Assembly (NCBI GenBank): GCA_963721585.1
Contig: CAVRJN010000008.1
Span: 1,054,001-1,118,000 of the forward strand
Source: Bog-473 sp963721585
GTDB taxonomy: Bacteria > Actinomycetota > Acidimicrobiia > Acidimicrobiales > RAAP-2
Length of the DNA stretch: 64,000 nucleotides
Reading direction: 5' to 3'
The translations under genes were made by a program, and so were the position numbers. The notes beneath the pieces are model-generated. The model saw only the letters and a list, made by a program, of their open reading frames with translations. It was not told the DNA's origin and searched no databases. Shown piece by piece: positions 34,771-42,840 of this stretch; position 1 is the first letter of the stretch; each line of letters begins with the position of its first letter.

Positions 34771-35889
34771 CTATCGCACCGCCACCAGCGGGACGCTTTC
34801 GTCGGACGGGCCGTCACCGGGCTGGGCCTCTGTCCGCTCCACCCGCTGTCCGACCGCCCCCATGTCCGCGATCACGTACTCGAGGAGAGCGGCGCCGTGG
34901 GGAGAGGCCACCGCCACGTCGTGGCTCCAGGCGGTGGCGTTGCGCAGGCATTGCAACCGGAGGACGTCGGCGGCAGCCTGATTGTTCGGAAAGATCCCCG
35001 AGTAGGAGAGCTTGAGCTCCTGGAGTGCCTCGCTCACGTGGGCCGACTCGGGGCGGTCGAGTGGGAGATCCACATACAGGGCATCGACGCCCTCGTCGAA
35101 CAGCCGGGAGCGCTCGGCGTCGACGCGGGCCGTCAGGTCCCGACCAGCTTGCGCCACCACGAGGATGGCGACGTTGTCCCCGGTGTCTCTCTCGATTGAG
35201 ACCCGCGAGACCGGGGGAAGGTCGGGGCGCACCGGCGCCTCGGCCAGGTATGACAGGGAGCCACAGATGTCGATCGTCTCGAGCACGATGTCACGATGGC
35301 GGGTCGGGGCATAGAGCATTCGCTCCTTGCCCGGCCGCATGCGGAGGAAGAACAGTGCGGCCGACGTGCGGCCTTGTCTCGACGGTGCCGAAGCGGCGTT
35401 GTTCTCGACCGACGCGGGAATGAAGCCGAGCATGAATCCCGTCTCGTGCCCGCCCAGATCCAGCAGGGCCTGCTGACTGTAGGGATGGGCGGCAGTGGCC
35501 TCGCTGTACATGCCGACGAGGCCGAGGGTCTTCGCCCAGTCGACGAGATACCGCTTGACCGTGGTGAAGACGTGTCGCCCTCGTGCTGCCGGCAGCGTGA
35601 GCGCCTGGCCGGCGTGGCCGACGACATCGTCCGGCTCATTGAGCAAGAGACCCGAATGACAGAGCAGCTGCCCGTCCACTGTCTCCGCGATGGCCGACAT
35701 CAGCAGTCCGGCCGAGATCCGCCGGGACACGTCCTCGGGATCGTAGGTCCACTGCACGGGATAGGTCTCGCCGTAGACCGCCCGGACGGCTTCGGCGAGT
35801 CGAGTCGATTCGGAGGGGCCGAGCATACGAATCTGCATGTCACCGACCCACAAGGGATCCGGAGTCGGGAGTTGACCGGCCGACGCCAC
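34771..35889 (-). CDS. GNAT-fold acetyltransferase-like protein, two-part, function unknown
   Basis: A 372-residue protein. The first half resembles a GNAT domain (VRAVYGETYPVQWTYDPEDV, LPAARGRHVFTTVKRYLVDW, then GLVGMYSEATAAHPYSQQAL), but the acetyl-CoA loop is only partly conserved. The second half (from about 190) has RVSIERDTGDNVAILVVAQ and VDALYVDLPLDRPESAHV, EALQELKLSYSGIFPNN, resembling a second degenerate GNAT-like module. The GTG start at 35889 has TACAAT exactly 6 bases upstream (35901-35896); an ATG at 35838 is the alternative. The gene stands alone and is divergent from a secreted protein gene. Confidence 0.72.
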   Translation of the reverse strand: MASAGQLPTPDPLWVGDMQIRMLGPSESTRLAEAVRAVYGETYPVQWTYDPEDVSRRISAGLLMSAIAETVDGQLLCHSGLLLNEPDDVVGHAGQALTLPAARGRHVFTTVKRYLVDWAKTLGLVGMYSEATAAHPYSQQALLDLGGHETGFMLGFIPASVENNAASAPSRQGRTSAALFFLRMRPGKERMLYAPTRHRDIVLETIDICGSLSYLAEAPVRPDLPPVSRVSIERDTGDNVAILVVAQAGRDLTARVDAERSRLFDEGVDALYVDLPLDRPESAHVSEALQELKLSYSGIFPNNQAAADVLRLQCLRNATAWSHDVAVASPHGAALLEYVIADMGAVGQRVERTEAQPGDGPSDESVPLVAVR

Positions 35890-35949
35890 GCCAGCATTGT
35901 ACGCAAGCTCCCGGGCAGCGGAGTCTCCCTTCGGGCACAATTCACGGCG

Positions 35950-36846
35950 ATGCGTCGCCTGTTGCCGTGGCTCCTTGTCTCTGTGGTCGCCCTGGGGGCT
36001 GCAGCGGGCGCCGCACTCGGGATCGCGCACAGGGCGGCGCCCGAGGCCCCGTCGCAATGGGTCGCAGCCGTGCTCGCCACGACCGAACGGGCGGGCAGCG
36101 CGAAATTCTCGTACGCCCATGTGACCTCGAGTCCCAACGCCGATTTCCGCGGCTCGCTGTCGGGCCATGGCGAGGTCGACTTCGCCACTGGCGACGCGCA
36201 GGCTACCGAGATCGATCATGAAATCAGTTTCAGCTCCACTGGCAACCAGCCACCGCGCCCGGTGCACTCGTCAAACACGGTGAAGGCCATTGTCATCGAC
36301 GGAACCGTCTACCAAGCCAACCCTATTCCGGGGATCCGTTTCACCGCTCTGTACCACGTGCTGCCGTTCCCGAAGTTGTCACGCTCGCAACGTGGACTCT
36401 CCCTGGTGCTCAACGCAGACGAGGCCCTCGCCTCCTTGCAAGGGCCGAATGCCGTGGCATCTGTGCGCAACCTCGGTCCGGCCGATATCGAGGGCGCGGC
36501 CACCACGCACTACGAGGTCACCTTTGCGCCACTCCGCGTCTGTGTGCCACACCAGCCGCCCGCACTCGTGACCGAACGTCCGAGTGACGTGTGGGTCGAC
36601 GGCGCCGGGCGGCTCCTCCAGGTGCGCAGCACGTCCTACTTCAGCGGCCGCCTGCCCCGCGGCGAGAAGCTTCCCGCCGCGTTCGATGTCCTTTCCCGCG
36701 CTTCAACGACGACGGTCGCCACGCTCACATTCTCGGCATTCGGGAACCCGGTCCACGTGGTCGCACCCCCCGCGAGCGCGCTCGCTCCTCGTGGCGAGTC
36801 ATCAAGTGGGCTCATCGTCGCTCGCACCCAGAGCTGTCGTTCCTAG
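35950..36846 (+). CDS. Secreted or membrane-anchored protein, function unknown
   Basis: A 298-residue protein with an N-terminal signal or anchor (MRRLLPWLLVSVVALGAAAG) and no lipobox cysteine. The exterior part contains beta-strand-rich text such as GEVDFATGDAQATEID, DGTVYQANPIPG and YEVTFAPLRVC, reminiscent of LppX/LolA-like lipid-carrier folds of actinobacteria, though similarity is only in pattern. Two cysteines near 195 and at the C-terminus could pair. CACAAT lies 8 bases before the ATG. I do not recognise a family with confidence. Confidence 0.68.
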   Translation: MRRLLPWLLVSVVALGAAAGAALGIAHRAAPEAPSQWVAAVLATTERAGSAKFSYAHVTSSPNADFRGSLSGHGEVDFATGDAQATEIDHEISFSSTGNQPPRPVHSSNTVKAIVIDGTVYQANPIPGIRFTALYHVLPFPKLSRSQRGLSLVLNADEALASLQGPNAVASVRNLGPADIEGAATTHYEVTFAPLRVCVPHQPPALVTERPSDVWVDGAGRLLQVRSTSYFSGRLPRGEKLPAAFDVLSRASTTTVATLTFSAFGNPVHVVAPPASALAPRGESSSGLIVARTQSCRS

Positions 36847-36959
36847 AGGACCCTTTTGATGTGCCGGGGCCCGAGCGCCGGCCCGGTCGACAACCCGGCA
36901 CCATAAGGTCCACGTGACAACCGATGCACCGACGCCGTCATCGACCAGGAGGACGCGAC

Positions 36960-37642
36960 ATGACTGTGACGCTCATCACGGGTGCCAACAAAGGACTCGG
37001 GTACGAGACCGCCCGTCGCCTCATCGCTCAGGGGCACCGTGTCTACCTGGGGCGCGCAGCCCCGAGCTGGGAAAGGCGGCCGCGTCCGAACTCGGCGGTC
37101 GGTTCGTGCAACTCGATGTCACCGACGACGCATCGGTGGAGATTGCACTGGCTGTTGTCGACGAGTGCGAGGGCCGTCTCGACGTCCTCGTCAACAATGC
37201 GGGGGTGAGCACGGCCGACGTCACCGGACCGGTGGCGCTGCAGGTCTTCGACACCAATGCCGTCGGCATCGTCCGTGTGACCCAGGCCGCACTCCCGTTG
37301 CTGCAGAAGTCCGACAACGCGGTCGTGGTGAACGTCTCCAGCGCCCTCGGATCGTTCTGGGCGGTCACCAACCCCGAACGCCGGCAATTCCACTTTCCGT
37401 CCATCGTCTACGGCGCCAGCAAGGCCGCCGTCTCGATGCTCACCGTGCAGTACGCCAAGACCTATCCGGACATCAAGTTCAACGCTGTCGAGCCGGGCTT
37501 CACCGCGACCGACCTCACTCCCTTCAGCGGGGCGGGCCAGCCGGTCGAAAAGGGTGCCGAGGTGATTGTGCGCATGGCCGCCATCGGCAAGGACGGCCCC
37601 ACCGGGACCTTTCAGGAGGACGAGCACGAACTGGCCTGGTAG
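36960..37642 (+). pseudogene. SDR gene with a -1 frameshift near its N-terminus
   Basis: The ATG at 36960 has a strong AGGAGG site 7 bases upstream and begins MTVTLITGANKGLGYETARR, a clear SDR nucleotide-binding motif. At about 37049-37055 the match moves to another frame: VYLG is followed by ARSPELGKAAASELGG, then LDVLVNNAGVS, VVVNVSSALGSF and the catalytic YGASKAAVSML, ending at 37642. One base inserted in the GGGG run would restore the usual length of about 227 residues. Closest type is a carbonyl-reductase-like SDR. Real mutation and sequence error cannot be told apart here. Confidence 0.82.
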
Positions 37643-37645
37643 CGC

Positions 37646-37999
37646 ATGGCTGAACGGAGCCCACAGGATCTCCTCGATGCGGAGAGGAGGACGGCGATGG
37701 CGCACATTGAAGCGCTGACGGCCGAGTTCGACGACATCGTGGCCGGAACGGCTGGGGGCAACTCAGACGATGAACACGACCCTGAGGGATCGACGCTCGC
37801 GTTCGAGCGAGCGAGGGTCTCCGCGCTGCTCAGCCGAGAGCAGGCACACCTGGCGGAACTCGAACGTGCAGGCAGCCGGGTCGCGGACGGCACCTATGGG
37901 GTCTGCACACAGTGTGGGGCCGCGATACCGCGCGAGCGCCTCGCGGCGCTGCCGGCAGCCCGTACGTGCGTTCAGTGCCGACCTCCGGCACCAGGCTAA
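37646..37999 (+). CDS. DksA/TraR-family zinc-finger protein
   Basis: A 117-residue protein with a coiled-coil-like N-terminal half (LLDAERRTAMAHIEALTAEF, then FERARVSALLSREQAHLAELERA) and a C-terminal zinc finger with C87, C90, C108 and C111 (GVCTQCGAAIPRERLAAL, ARTCVQC). DksA-type proteins act in the secondary channel of RNA polymerase; in actinobacteria related proteins are poorly studied. The acidic DD in SDDEHDP near residue 41 lies where DksA has its tip aspartates. It begins 4 bases after the stop of the frameshifted SDR and overlaps the convergent next gene by 4 bp. Confidence 0.9.
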   Translation: MAERSPQDLLDAERRTAMAHIEALTAEFDDIVAGTAGGNSDDEHDPEGSTLAFERARVSALLSREQAHLAELERAGSRVADGTYGVCTQCGAAIPRERLAALPAARTCVQCRPPAPG

Positions 38000-38322
38000 G
38001 GCTCGACCACGGTGCATCCACGACGACGCAGCTCGACCGCGAGATGTTCAGTCGCAATGTCGCGCAGCACCTGCTCTCGGGGGTACCGCCGCCACGTGGG
38101 GACCTCGATAGACTCCCTCGGGCCCGGCTCGGAGTCACGCATTTGCTCCAGGAACAGGTCGGCCTCGTTTCGCGTGAACTTGCCCGCAGCCTGGCGCTGG
38201 GTGAAACCCATCGGACCACGTGCGTCTCGAAAGTCGCTATGACCGGACGCCTGCAGAAGGGCCAGCAACTCCTGGACCTGCCTTGCCGACGCTGGAGGTC
38301 CTTGCTGCTGCCCGAATGCCAT
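37996..38322 (-). CDS. Conserved actinobacterial protein of unknown function
   Basis: About 108 residues from the ATG at 38322, starting MAFGQQQGPPASARQVQELL, then HSDFRDARGPMGFTQRQAAG, KFTRNEADLFLEQM and ending LAVELRRRGCTVVEP. This pattern occurs in many actinobacterial hypothetical proteins, and I recall it starting at the MAFG-like methionine. The frame stays open to 38565, which would add 81 residues, but that longer start would sit exactly on the start codon of the divergent Ser-repeat gene and leave no promoter, so the shorter form is preferred; 38412 is a middle option. TAAGAC lies 8 bases upstream. No domain assignment can be made. Confidence 0.65.
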   Translation of the reverse strand: MAFGQQQGPPASARQVQELLALLQASGHSDFRDARGPMGFTQRQAAGKFTRNEADLFLEQMRDSEPGPRESIEVPTWRRYPREQVLRDIATEHLAVELRRRGCTVVEP

Positions 38323-38563
38323 GTCACGCAGTCTTACCGATAGGTGCGACAGGGAACGTGACGGGTGAGGGACGTCAGGACCGAGCGAGGAAAGCTCCAC
38401 CGACACCGTCATCTGAAGATCACCGATGAACGACGAGACCGGTTCATCATCCTCTCCACGGAATCCCTCGACGAGGCAGGCCTCCCCGACCACGGGCGGT
38501 TCCGGAGACCGGTGCCATCGCACCGCGAGTTCGGCGCCCGGGTCGGCGCGGCATGATGGACCC

Positions 38564-38821
38564 ATGGCTCAGAGCACGGATGCAGCATCACGGTGGTCGT
38601 TGTGGTCGGAGGATTCGTTTCTCTCAATTGGCTCCAAGGGGTCCATCCTTTCGATTGGTTCGATCGGGTCGGCATGTTCGATCGCCTCCATCGGGTCCTT
38701 CTTCTCCATCGGCTCCATTGGGTCCGCCGGCTCCGCACTCTCCGTCTTGTCTGCTCTGTCGTGCCGGTCGTTGCTGTCCTACCGATCGACGAGAGCGGTG
38801 ATGCAATCCGGGTCCGGCTGA
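38564..38821 (+). CDS. Ser-x-x triplet-repeat protein, function unknown
   Basis: An 85-residue protein in which serine occupies every third position without exception from residue 9 to residue 75 (23 serines). The x-x pairs are mostly I-G, F-L, I-L, A-L and L-L, for example SFLSIGSKGSILSIGS. All 23 repeat serines use TCN codons, none AGC/AGT, so the DNA has a 9-bp TCN period. The spacing suggests a three-residue-per-face helix or stacked solenoid with one serine face and two hydrophobic faces. I recall similar SIGS-rich hypothetical proteins in actinobacteria, but no function is known to me. No clear promoter hexamer was seen, and it is divergent from the preceding gene. Confidence 0.72.
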   Translation: MAQSTDAASRWSLWSEDSFLSIGSKGSILSIGSIGSACSIASIGSFFSIGSIGSAGSALSVLSALSCRSLLSYRSTRAVMQSGSG

Positions 38822-38848
38822 CGGCTGCGTCGCCGTCGGAGCTTCGGG

Positions 38849-39520
38849 TCAGCGCGCGGGCATGACGGCGTCGGTCAGCTCGGCGAGCGCTCCGGCCAGA
38901 AGCCATCGGCTCGCATCGAGCAGCGCGCCCTTGGCAGCGGACGCATCCAGGCCCACGGCGTCGGTCAGGGCAATCATGGCCTCGATGCCGAGGACGAGAC
39001 CCAGGGTGTTCGCCACCCGGTCGAAGTCCTGCTCCGGGAGTGTGCCCGCCAGAGGGCTGAGCACTTCCCTGATCAGTTCGTTGCGTCGCACGGCCCGGAT
39101 CGGAATCTGTCGGTCATCGGGCGCATCACGCCGGCGAAACCACTGCTCCAGGGCGATCTGAGCGACCCGGCGGAACGGCGCCTGATCGTCGATCATGGCA
39201 AAGCCGTCACTGCGGACGGCCGCCTCGAGGCGCGCCTGTGGCTCGGCTCCGGCCGCCTTGGTCCGCTCGATGGTCTCGTCGACGGTCTGCTGGAACACGT
39301 CGGCGAGCGTCGCCTCCCACCAGAGGTCCTCGGCAGAGGAGAAGTAGCGGTACGCGGTCGCCACTGACACCAGCGCACGGTCGGCCGCCTCGGGCATGGA
39401 CGGGGATCTGCCCTCCCGAAACAGGTCGGTCGCCGCCCGCAGGAGGGCGTCGCGAGTCCGGGCCTTCTGGTTGGTCCGTGTGCCTCGTGTGAGAGAGGCG
39501 TCTTGCTGTGAGAGAGACAT
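38849..39520 (-). CDS. TetR-family transcriptional regulator
   Basis: A 223-residue regulator. The N-terminal helix-turn-helix reads KARTRDALLRAATDLFREG, then SMPEAADRALVSVATAYRYF, the TetR recognition helix. The ligand domain is all-helical and Ala/Leu rich. TATTAT lies exactly 6 bases before the ATG at 39520, so the mRNA is probably leaderless. It is divergent from a ruined SnoaL-like gene 63 bp away, whose expression it presumably once controlled. The inducer is unknown. Confidence 0.92.
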   Translation of the reverse strand: MSLSQQDASLTRGTRTNQKARTRDALLRAATDLFREGRSPSMPEAADRALVSVATAYRYFSSAEDLWWEATLADVFQQTVDETIERTKAAGAEPQARLEAAVRSDGFAMIDDQAPFRRVAQIALEQWFRRRDAPDDRQIPIRAVRRNELIREVLSPLAGTLPEQDFDRVANTLGLVLGIEAMIALTDAVGLDASAAKGALLDASRWLLAGALAELTDAVMPAR

Positions 39521-39536
39521 CTCATTATAATACCAT
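39521..39536. promoter_or_regulatory. Overlapping -10 elements between TetR gene and SnoaL relic
   Basis: TATTAT on the minus strand (39532-39527) serves the TetR gene, and TATAAT on the plus strand (39526-39531) points at the SnoaL relic. The near-palindromic ATTATAAT lets both strands carry a -10 in the same place, a compact autoregulated divergon. Confidence 0.5.
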
Positions 39537-39583
39537 CGACGCAGTTCAATGGGCGTGCAAATCACGGCAAGAAGAGCAGGTCG

Positions 39584-39960
39584 ATGCGGCAGGACGTGAT
39601 GGTTCGCCGTGGTGGAGCGCCACCTCGAGGCCGAGGCCACAGGTCCACGACGCCGTGGGTTTTCCGGGCTCGCCCCGTTCGGGCACGGGAGAGGGCGCGG
39701 GAGTTCCAACGCTCCCTCACGGCCAGCTCCCGCACCGAGACGGAAGGGCCGCTCCAGCGGTTCTTCGACGGCGACACCGTGGTTCTCGAGCAGACCATGA
39801 CGGGCACTGTCATCGGCGGGATGCTGGGTATTCCCGGCGCCGGCCACCCCATCACGTTCGGCATCCTCCACGTGTTCGCCTTCCACGACGACCTCATCCG
39901 TCGCGAGCGGTCTGGGTCGGCAGTGGGTCCTTCGTCGCCCAGCGCAGCGCCGCCGGCTGA
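39584..39960 (+). pseudogene. Degraded SnoaL-like/ester-cyclase (NTF2-fold) gene
   Basis: Pieces of one SnoaL-like protein appear in three frames in correct order. MRQDVMVR starts at 39584, VVERHLEAEATG follows in a second frame, VHDAVGFPGSP in a third, then REFQRSLTAS, RFFDGDTVVLEQTMTGT and HPITFGILHVFAFHDDLI return to the first, and VWVGSGSFVAQRSAAG ends in the third at 39960. About 15 residues between EATG and VHDAV are also missing. At least four frame changes plus a deletion in 380 bp make this a true pseudogene rather than a single base-call error. TetR remains intact beside it. Confidence 0.8.
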
Positions 39961-40069
39961 GTTCGGCCTCGCTCGGGCGGAGCGCCGCCGGGGAGCCGGT
40001 GCAGATCCGGATTGCAACGCCGGACTCCAGACGCTAGGCAGAGGCGGTCGTGTAGCCGAGGAGGTCTCA

Positions 40070-41239
40070 GTGTCGGGCTCGAAACCATGGAATGCGATGT
40101 CGGCCGCCATGGCGGCCGGTGCAGCTGTCGTCGCCAGCGTCCTCGGGATCGGAATCTCCCCGCAGGAGGCTTCGGCCGCAGCCCCGGTACAAGGAGCCGT
40201 GTCGATCACGCCCACCTGCTACGACGATGGATTCGGTTCGATCCTGAGCACGCTCACCTCACCCGTCGGACCCGTGCAGGGCGTGTCGGGCACCCTGTCG
40301 GCTTGGGCAACGAGTCCCGGGGACCCCACCCCCTACGGAGGTCAGGTCTCGATGACCGGGCCTATCGCCACGCTGATCCACGTGTACCCGGGAAGCTACG
40401 ACGTAGAGGTCTCGGCGCACGACGCCCAGGGAACCACCTACAACTTCAGCGGGACGGTGGTCGTTCCAGGCTGCAACAACGCATTCGTCGGAATCCAGGC
40501 GGAGCCGGACCCCGACGGGGGCTATCTCACCTATACCGACAGTGCCGCAGTGTCGTCCCTCGGCCCGAACCATGCGTCCGACGAGCCGAGCTTTCTCATC
40601 AGCGATCCCCACGCGCCCATCGTGGGCATGGGAGCAGTCTCCAACGGCTCGAACGCGGACTCCTACTACTTTGCCGCGGCCGACGGCGGGGTCTTTGCAT
40701 CCAATGCGACGTTCTACGGATCTGCGGCCGGACTGGGCCTGCACGCTCCCATTGTGGCGATGGCACTCACACCCGACAACGCGGGCTACTGGCTGGTCGC
40801 CGCGGATGGGGGCGTCTTCGCGTTCGGAGATGCCCACTACTACGGGTCGATGGGAGGCCGTCCCCTCGATCAGCCGATTGTGGGCATGACGGTCGATCGA
40901 GCGACCGGCGGTTACTGGCTCGTAGGCCGAGACGGCGGTGTCTTTGCCTTTGATGCACCGTTCTACGGATCTGCGGCCGGCCTCGACGTGAGCGAACCCA
41001 TCGTCGGCATGGAGAGCGCACCCAGCGGGACGGGCTACCGATTGGTTTCCTCCGACGGAGGGATCTTCAGTTACAACGAGCCGTACTACGGGTCCATGGC
41101 GGGGCGGCCACTCGCACATCCCGTCGTCGGCGTGGCCGAGGACCCCACGACCGGTGGCTACTGGATCGCGAGCTCGGACGGAGGCGTCTTCGCGTTCAAC
41201 GCTCCGTTCTACGGTGTGGGAGGCCAGCCGGCCCCCTGA
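40070..41239 (+). CDS. Secreted Gly-Trp beta-propeller repeat protein
   Basis: A 389-residue protein with an N-terminal signal region (AAMAAGAAVVASVLGIGIS, then EASAAAP as a likely cleavage site). Residues ~45-165 form an Ig-like or beta module with one Cys pair, and the rest is five repeats of about 42 residues with PIVGM, GYWLVAADGGVFAF and FYGSAAG or YYGSMGGRP, a WD40-like blade pattern common in secreted proteins of Acidimicrobiia. The GTG at 40070 has a GAGGAGG site five bases upstream. An uninterrupted reading from 39584 fuses it with the SnoaL relic but is accidental. Binding partner unknown. Confidence 0.88.
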   Translation: MSGSKPWNAMSAAMAAGAAVVASVLGIGISPQEASAAAPVQGAVSITPTCYDDGFGSILSTLTSPVGPVQGVSGTLSAWATSPGDPTPYGGQVSMTGPIATLIHVYPGSYDVEVSAHDAQGTTYNFSGTVVVPGCNNAFVGIQAEPDPDGGYLTYTDSAAVSSLGPNHASDEPSFLISDPHAPIVGMGAVSNGSNADSYYFAAADGGVFASNATFYGSAAGLGLHAPIVAMALTPDNAGYWLVAADGGVFAFGDAHYYGSMGGRPLDQPIVGMTVDRATGGYWLVGRDGGVFAFDAPFYGSAAGLDVSEPIVGMESAPSGTGYRLVSSDGGIFSYNEPYYGSMAGRPLAHPVVGVAEDPTTGGYWIASSDGGVFAFNAPFYGVGGQPAP

Positions 41240-41305
41240 CGGGACCTGCGGCCGGGCCTCCTGCATCGCTCGCCCTTCTTCAGATCCTCGCTCCGGAGCT
41301 GCCGA

Positions 41306-42439
41306 TCAGCGGGTGAGGATCACGACGCCGGCGTTGGCACCCCGGCCCACCGTGTGCGACAACGCCACGCGGGCCCCCTCGACCTGGCGCGGCCCGCACT
41401 CGCCGCGCAGCTGGCGCACCAGCTCGACCACTTGCCCGAGGGCGGAGGCGCCGAGCGGCTCGCCCTTGGAGAGCAGTCCCCCGCTCGGGTTGACGGGGAG
41501 CCGGCCGCCCAGGGTGGTGGCACCCGAATCGAGCAGCGCGGCGGAGCCTCCGGGCTCGCACAACCCGAGCTCCTCGCACGAGCCCAGCTCACGGGCGGCG
41601 TCCGTGTCCTGGCACTCCACCACGTGCAGATCGGAGGGGCCGAGGCCGGCCTCCTCGTAGGCGTCGGTGGCAGCCAGCGTCGTCGGTGCCGGCGCGTCGT
41701 CGTCAGCGAGACCAGCCAACGGGGTTGATTCGCTCAGGACCGAACCAGGAATGTGCGAGCGCAGCACGGCGGCGGCCAGAGTCACGCCCGAGGGATCCAG
41801 ATCGGCGCGGCGCAGGACCAGCGCGGCAGCGCCCTCGTTGGGTGAGCACAGCATGAAAAGATGCAGCGGATCGCAGACAATCCGTGAGCCCAGCACCGCC
41901 TCCGCCGTGGTCTCCTTCTGGTACATCGCGTCGGGGTTCGACGCCCCGTGACGTCGGTTCTTCACCACCACGCGCGCCAGGTGATCCTTGGTCACGCCCG
42001 AGGTGGTGCAGAGTCGCTGCGCCCGCAAGCCGAAGAAGGCCGGGGTCGAGGCGAGGCCTGCCTCCTCCTGCCAGGGCTCGAAGAACGATGACCGAATGAT
42101 GCCCTTGGGCATCTTCTCGGTGCCGAAGACGAGGACGGTGTCGTACTGCCCGGCCCGAATGGCCGCCGCCGCCAGCATGAGCGCAGCGCCCCCGCTGGCG
42201 CAGCCGGCCTCGACGTCGACGATGGGCATGCCCGTCATGCCGAGGCGGCTCAGCACCTTGTGGCCCGTCGCCACCCCTCCGTAGGCTGTGCCGCAGAAGG
42301 CGGCCTGGAAGTCGCCCTTGCCGATGCCGGCCTCGCGGAGCGCGGCGCGCACCGCCACCACGCCCATGTCGGTCGTCGAGATGCCATCGAAGCGGCCGAA
42401 AGGATGCAGGCCGACGCCGGCCACGCTGACGCCGGTCAT
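41306..42439 (-). CDS. Thiolase-fold lipid-transfer/steroid-type acyltransferase or aldolase (Ltp2/SCPx-like)
   Basis: A 377-residue thiolase-superfamily protein. The nucleophile position is C80 in VEAGCASGGAALMLA; the C-terminal half has PVNPSGGLLSKGEPLGASAL and ALSHTVGRGANAGVVIL, the SCPx-type ending in which histidine replaces part of the classical CxG site. The member region DLHVVECQDTDAARELG differs from true acetyl-CoA acetyltransferases. With the DUF35 gene directly upstream (ATGA overlap), it matches the Ltp2-DUF35 retro-aldolase/thiolase pairs of sterol side-chain breakdown. Function is therefore inferred from context; substrate is unproven. Confidence 0.85.
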   Translation of the reverse strand: MTGVSVAGVGLHPFGRFDGISTTDMGVVAVRAALREAGIGKGDFQAAFCGTAYGGVATGHKVLSRLGMTGMPIVDVEAGCASGGAALMLAAAAIRAGQYDTVLVFGTEKMPKGIIRSSFFEPWQEEAGLASTPAFFGLRAQRLCTTSGVTKDHLARVVVKNRRHGASNPDAMYQKETTAEAVLGSRIVCDPLHLFMLCSPNEGAAALVLRRADLDPSGVTLAAAVLRSHIPGSVLSESTPLAGLADDDAPAPTTLAATDAYEEAGLGPSDLHVVECQDTDAARELGSCEELGLCEPGGSAALLDSGATTLGGRLPVNPSGGLLSKGEPLGASALGQVVELVRQLRGECGPRQVEGARVALSHTVGRGANAGVVILTR

Positions 42440-42840
42440 GCCGGCGCGAAGGCGTACGTCACCACGTCGTTCCCGCCTTCGTCCCGATGCAGCGTCACGA
42501 TCTGCAGCTCCATCGGCTGGCCCTCGACCAACGCGCCGGGGTCGCTCTCGGTCAGCCGGGTGATGACACGCACGCCCTCGGGCAATTCGACAATGCCCAC
42601 GCCGAAAGGCACCTCACCGTGATACCCCGGTGGCGGCGCCGTCACCGCCGTCCAGGCCCACAGGGTGCCCCGGCGTGTGAGCTCAATCGGTTCGGGATCC
42701 TCGGTGGCGCAGTAGGTGCAGGCATCGGCCCGCGGGAAGTGGACCGAACCACACGCGGCACAGCGCGTCCCGAGCAGGGCCGGCGGATCGCCATCGGTGA
42801 AGAGGCCGTCGCGGACCAGGACGTGCACGGTGCCGCTCAC
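42436..42840 (-). CDS. DUF35 OB-fold protein with rubredoxin-like zinc ribbon
   Basis: A 134-residue acyl-CoA-binding accessory protein. C27, C30, C41 and C44 (TRCAACGSVHFPRADACTYC) form the zinc ribbon, followed by the OB-fold (GTLWAWTAVTAPPPGYHGEV, GVGIVELPEGVRVI). DUF35 proteins form complexes with thiolase-fold partners, supplying the acyl-CoA site. It overlaps the thiolase start and its own ATG region overlaps the NTF2 gene stop, each by 4 bp, so the three are co-translated. Confidence 0.92.
   Translation of the reverse strand: MSGTVHVLVRDGLFTDGDPPALLGTRCAACGSVHFPRADACTYCATEDPEPIELTRRGTLWAWTAVTAPPPGYHGEVPFGVGIVELPEGVRVITRLTESDPGALVEGQPMELQIVTLHRDEGGNDVVTYAFAPA

Noticed and set aside
38593..38865. 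Alternative hydrophobic reading frame over the Ser-repeat gene
   Set aside because: The strict S-x-x periodicity and TCN codon use support the 38564 frame; the other frame has no family resemblance.
39584..41239. A single 551-residue protein fusing a SnoaL-like region to the propeller protein
   Set aside because: The SnoaL portion is disrupted in other frames, and the propeller protein has its own signal region and a GAGGAGG site before GTG 40070.
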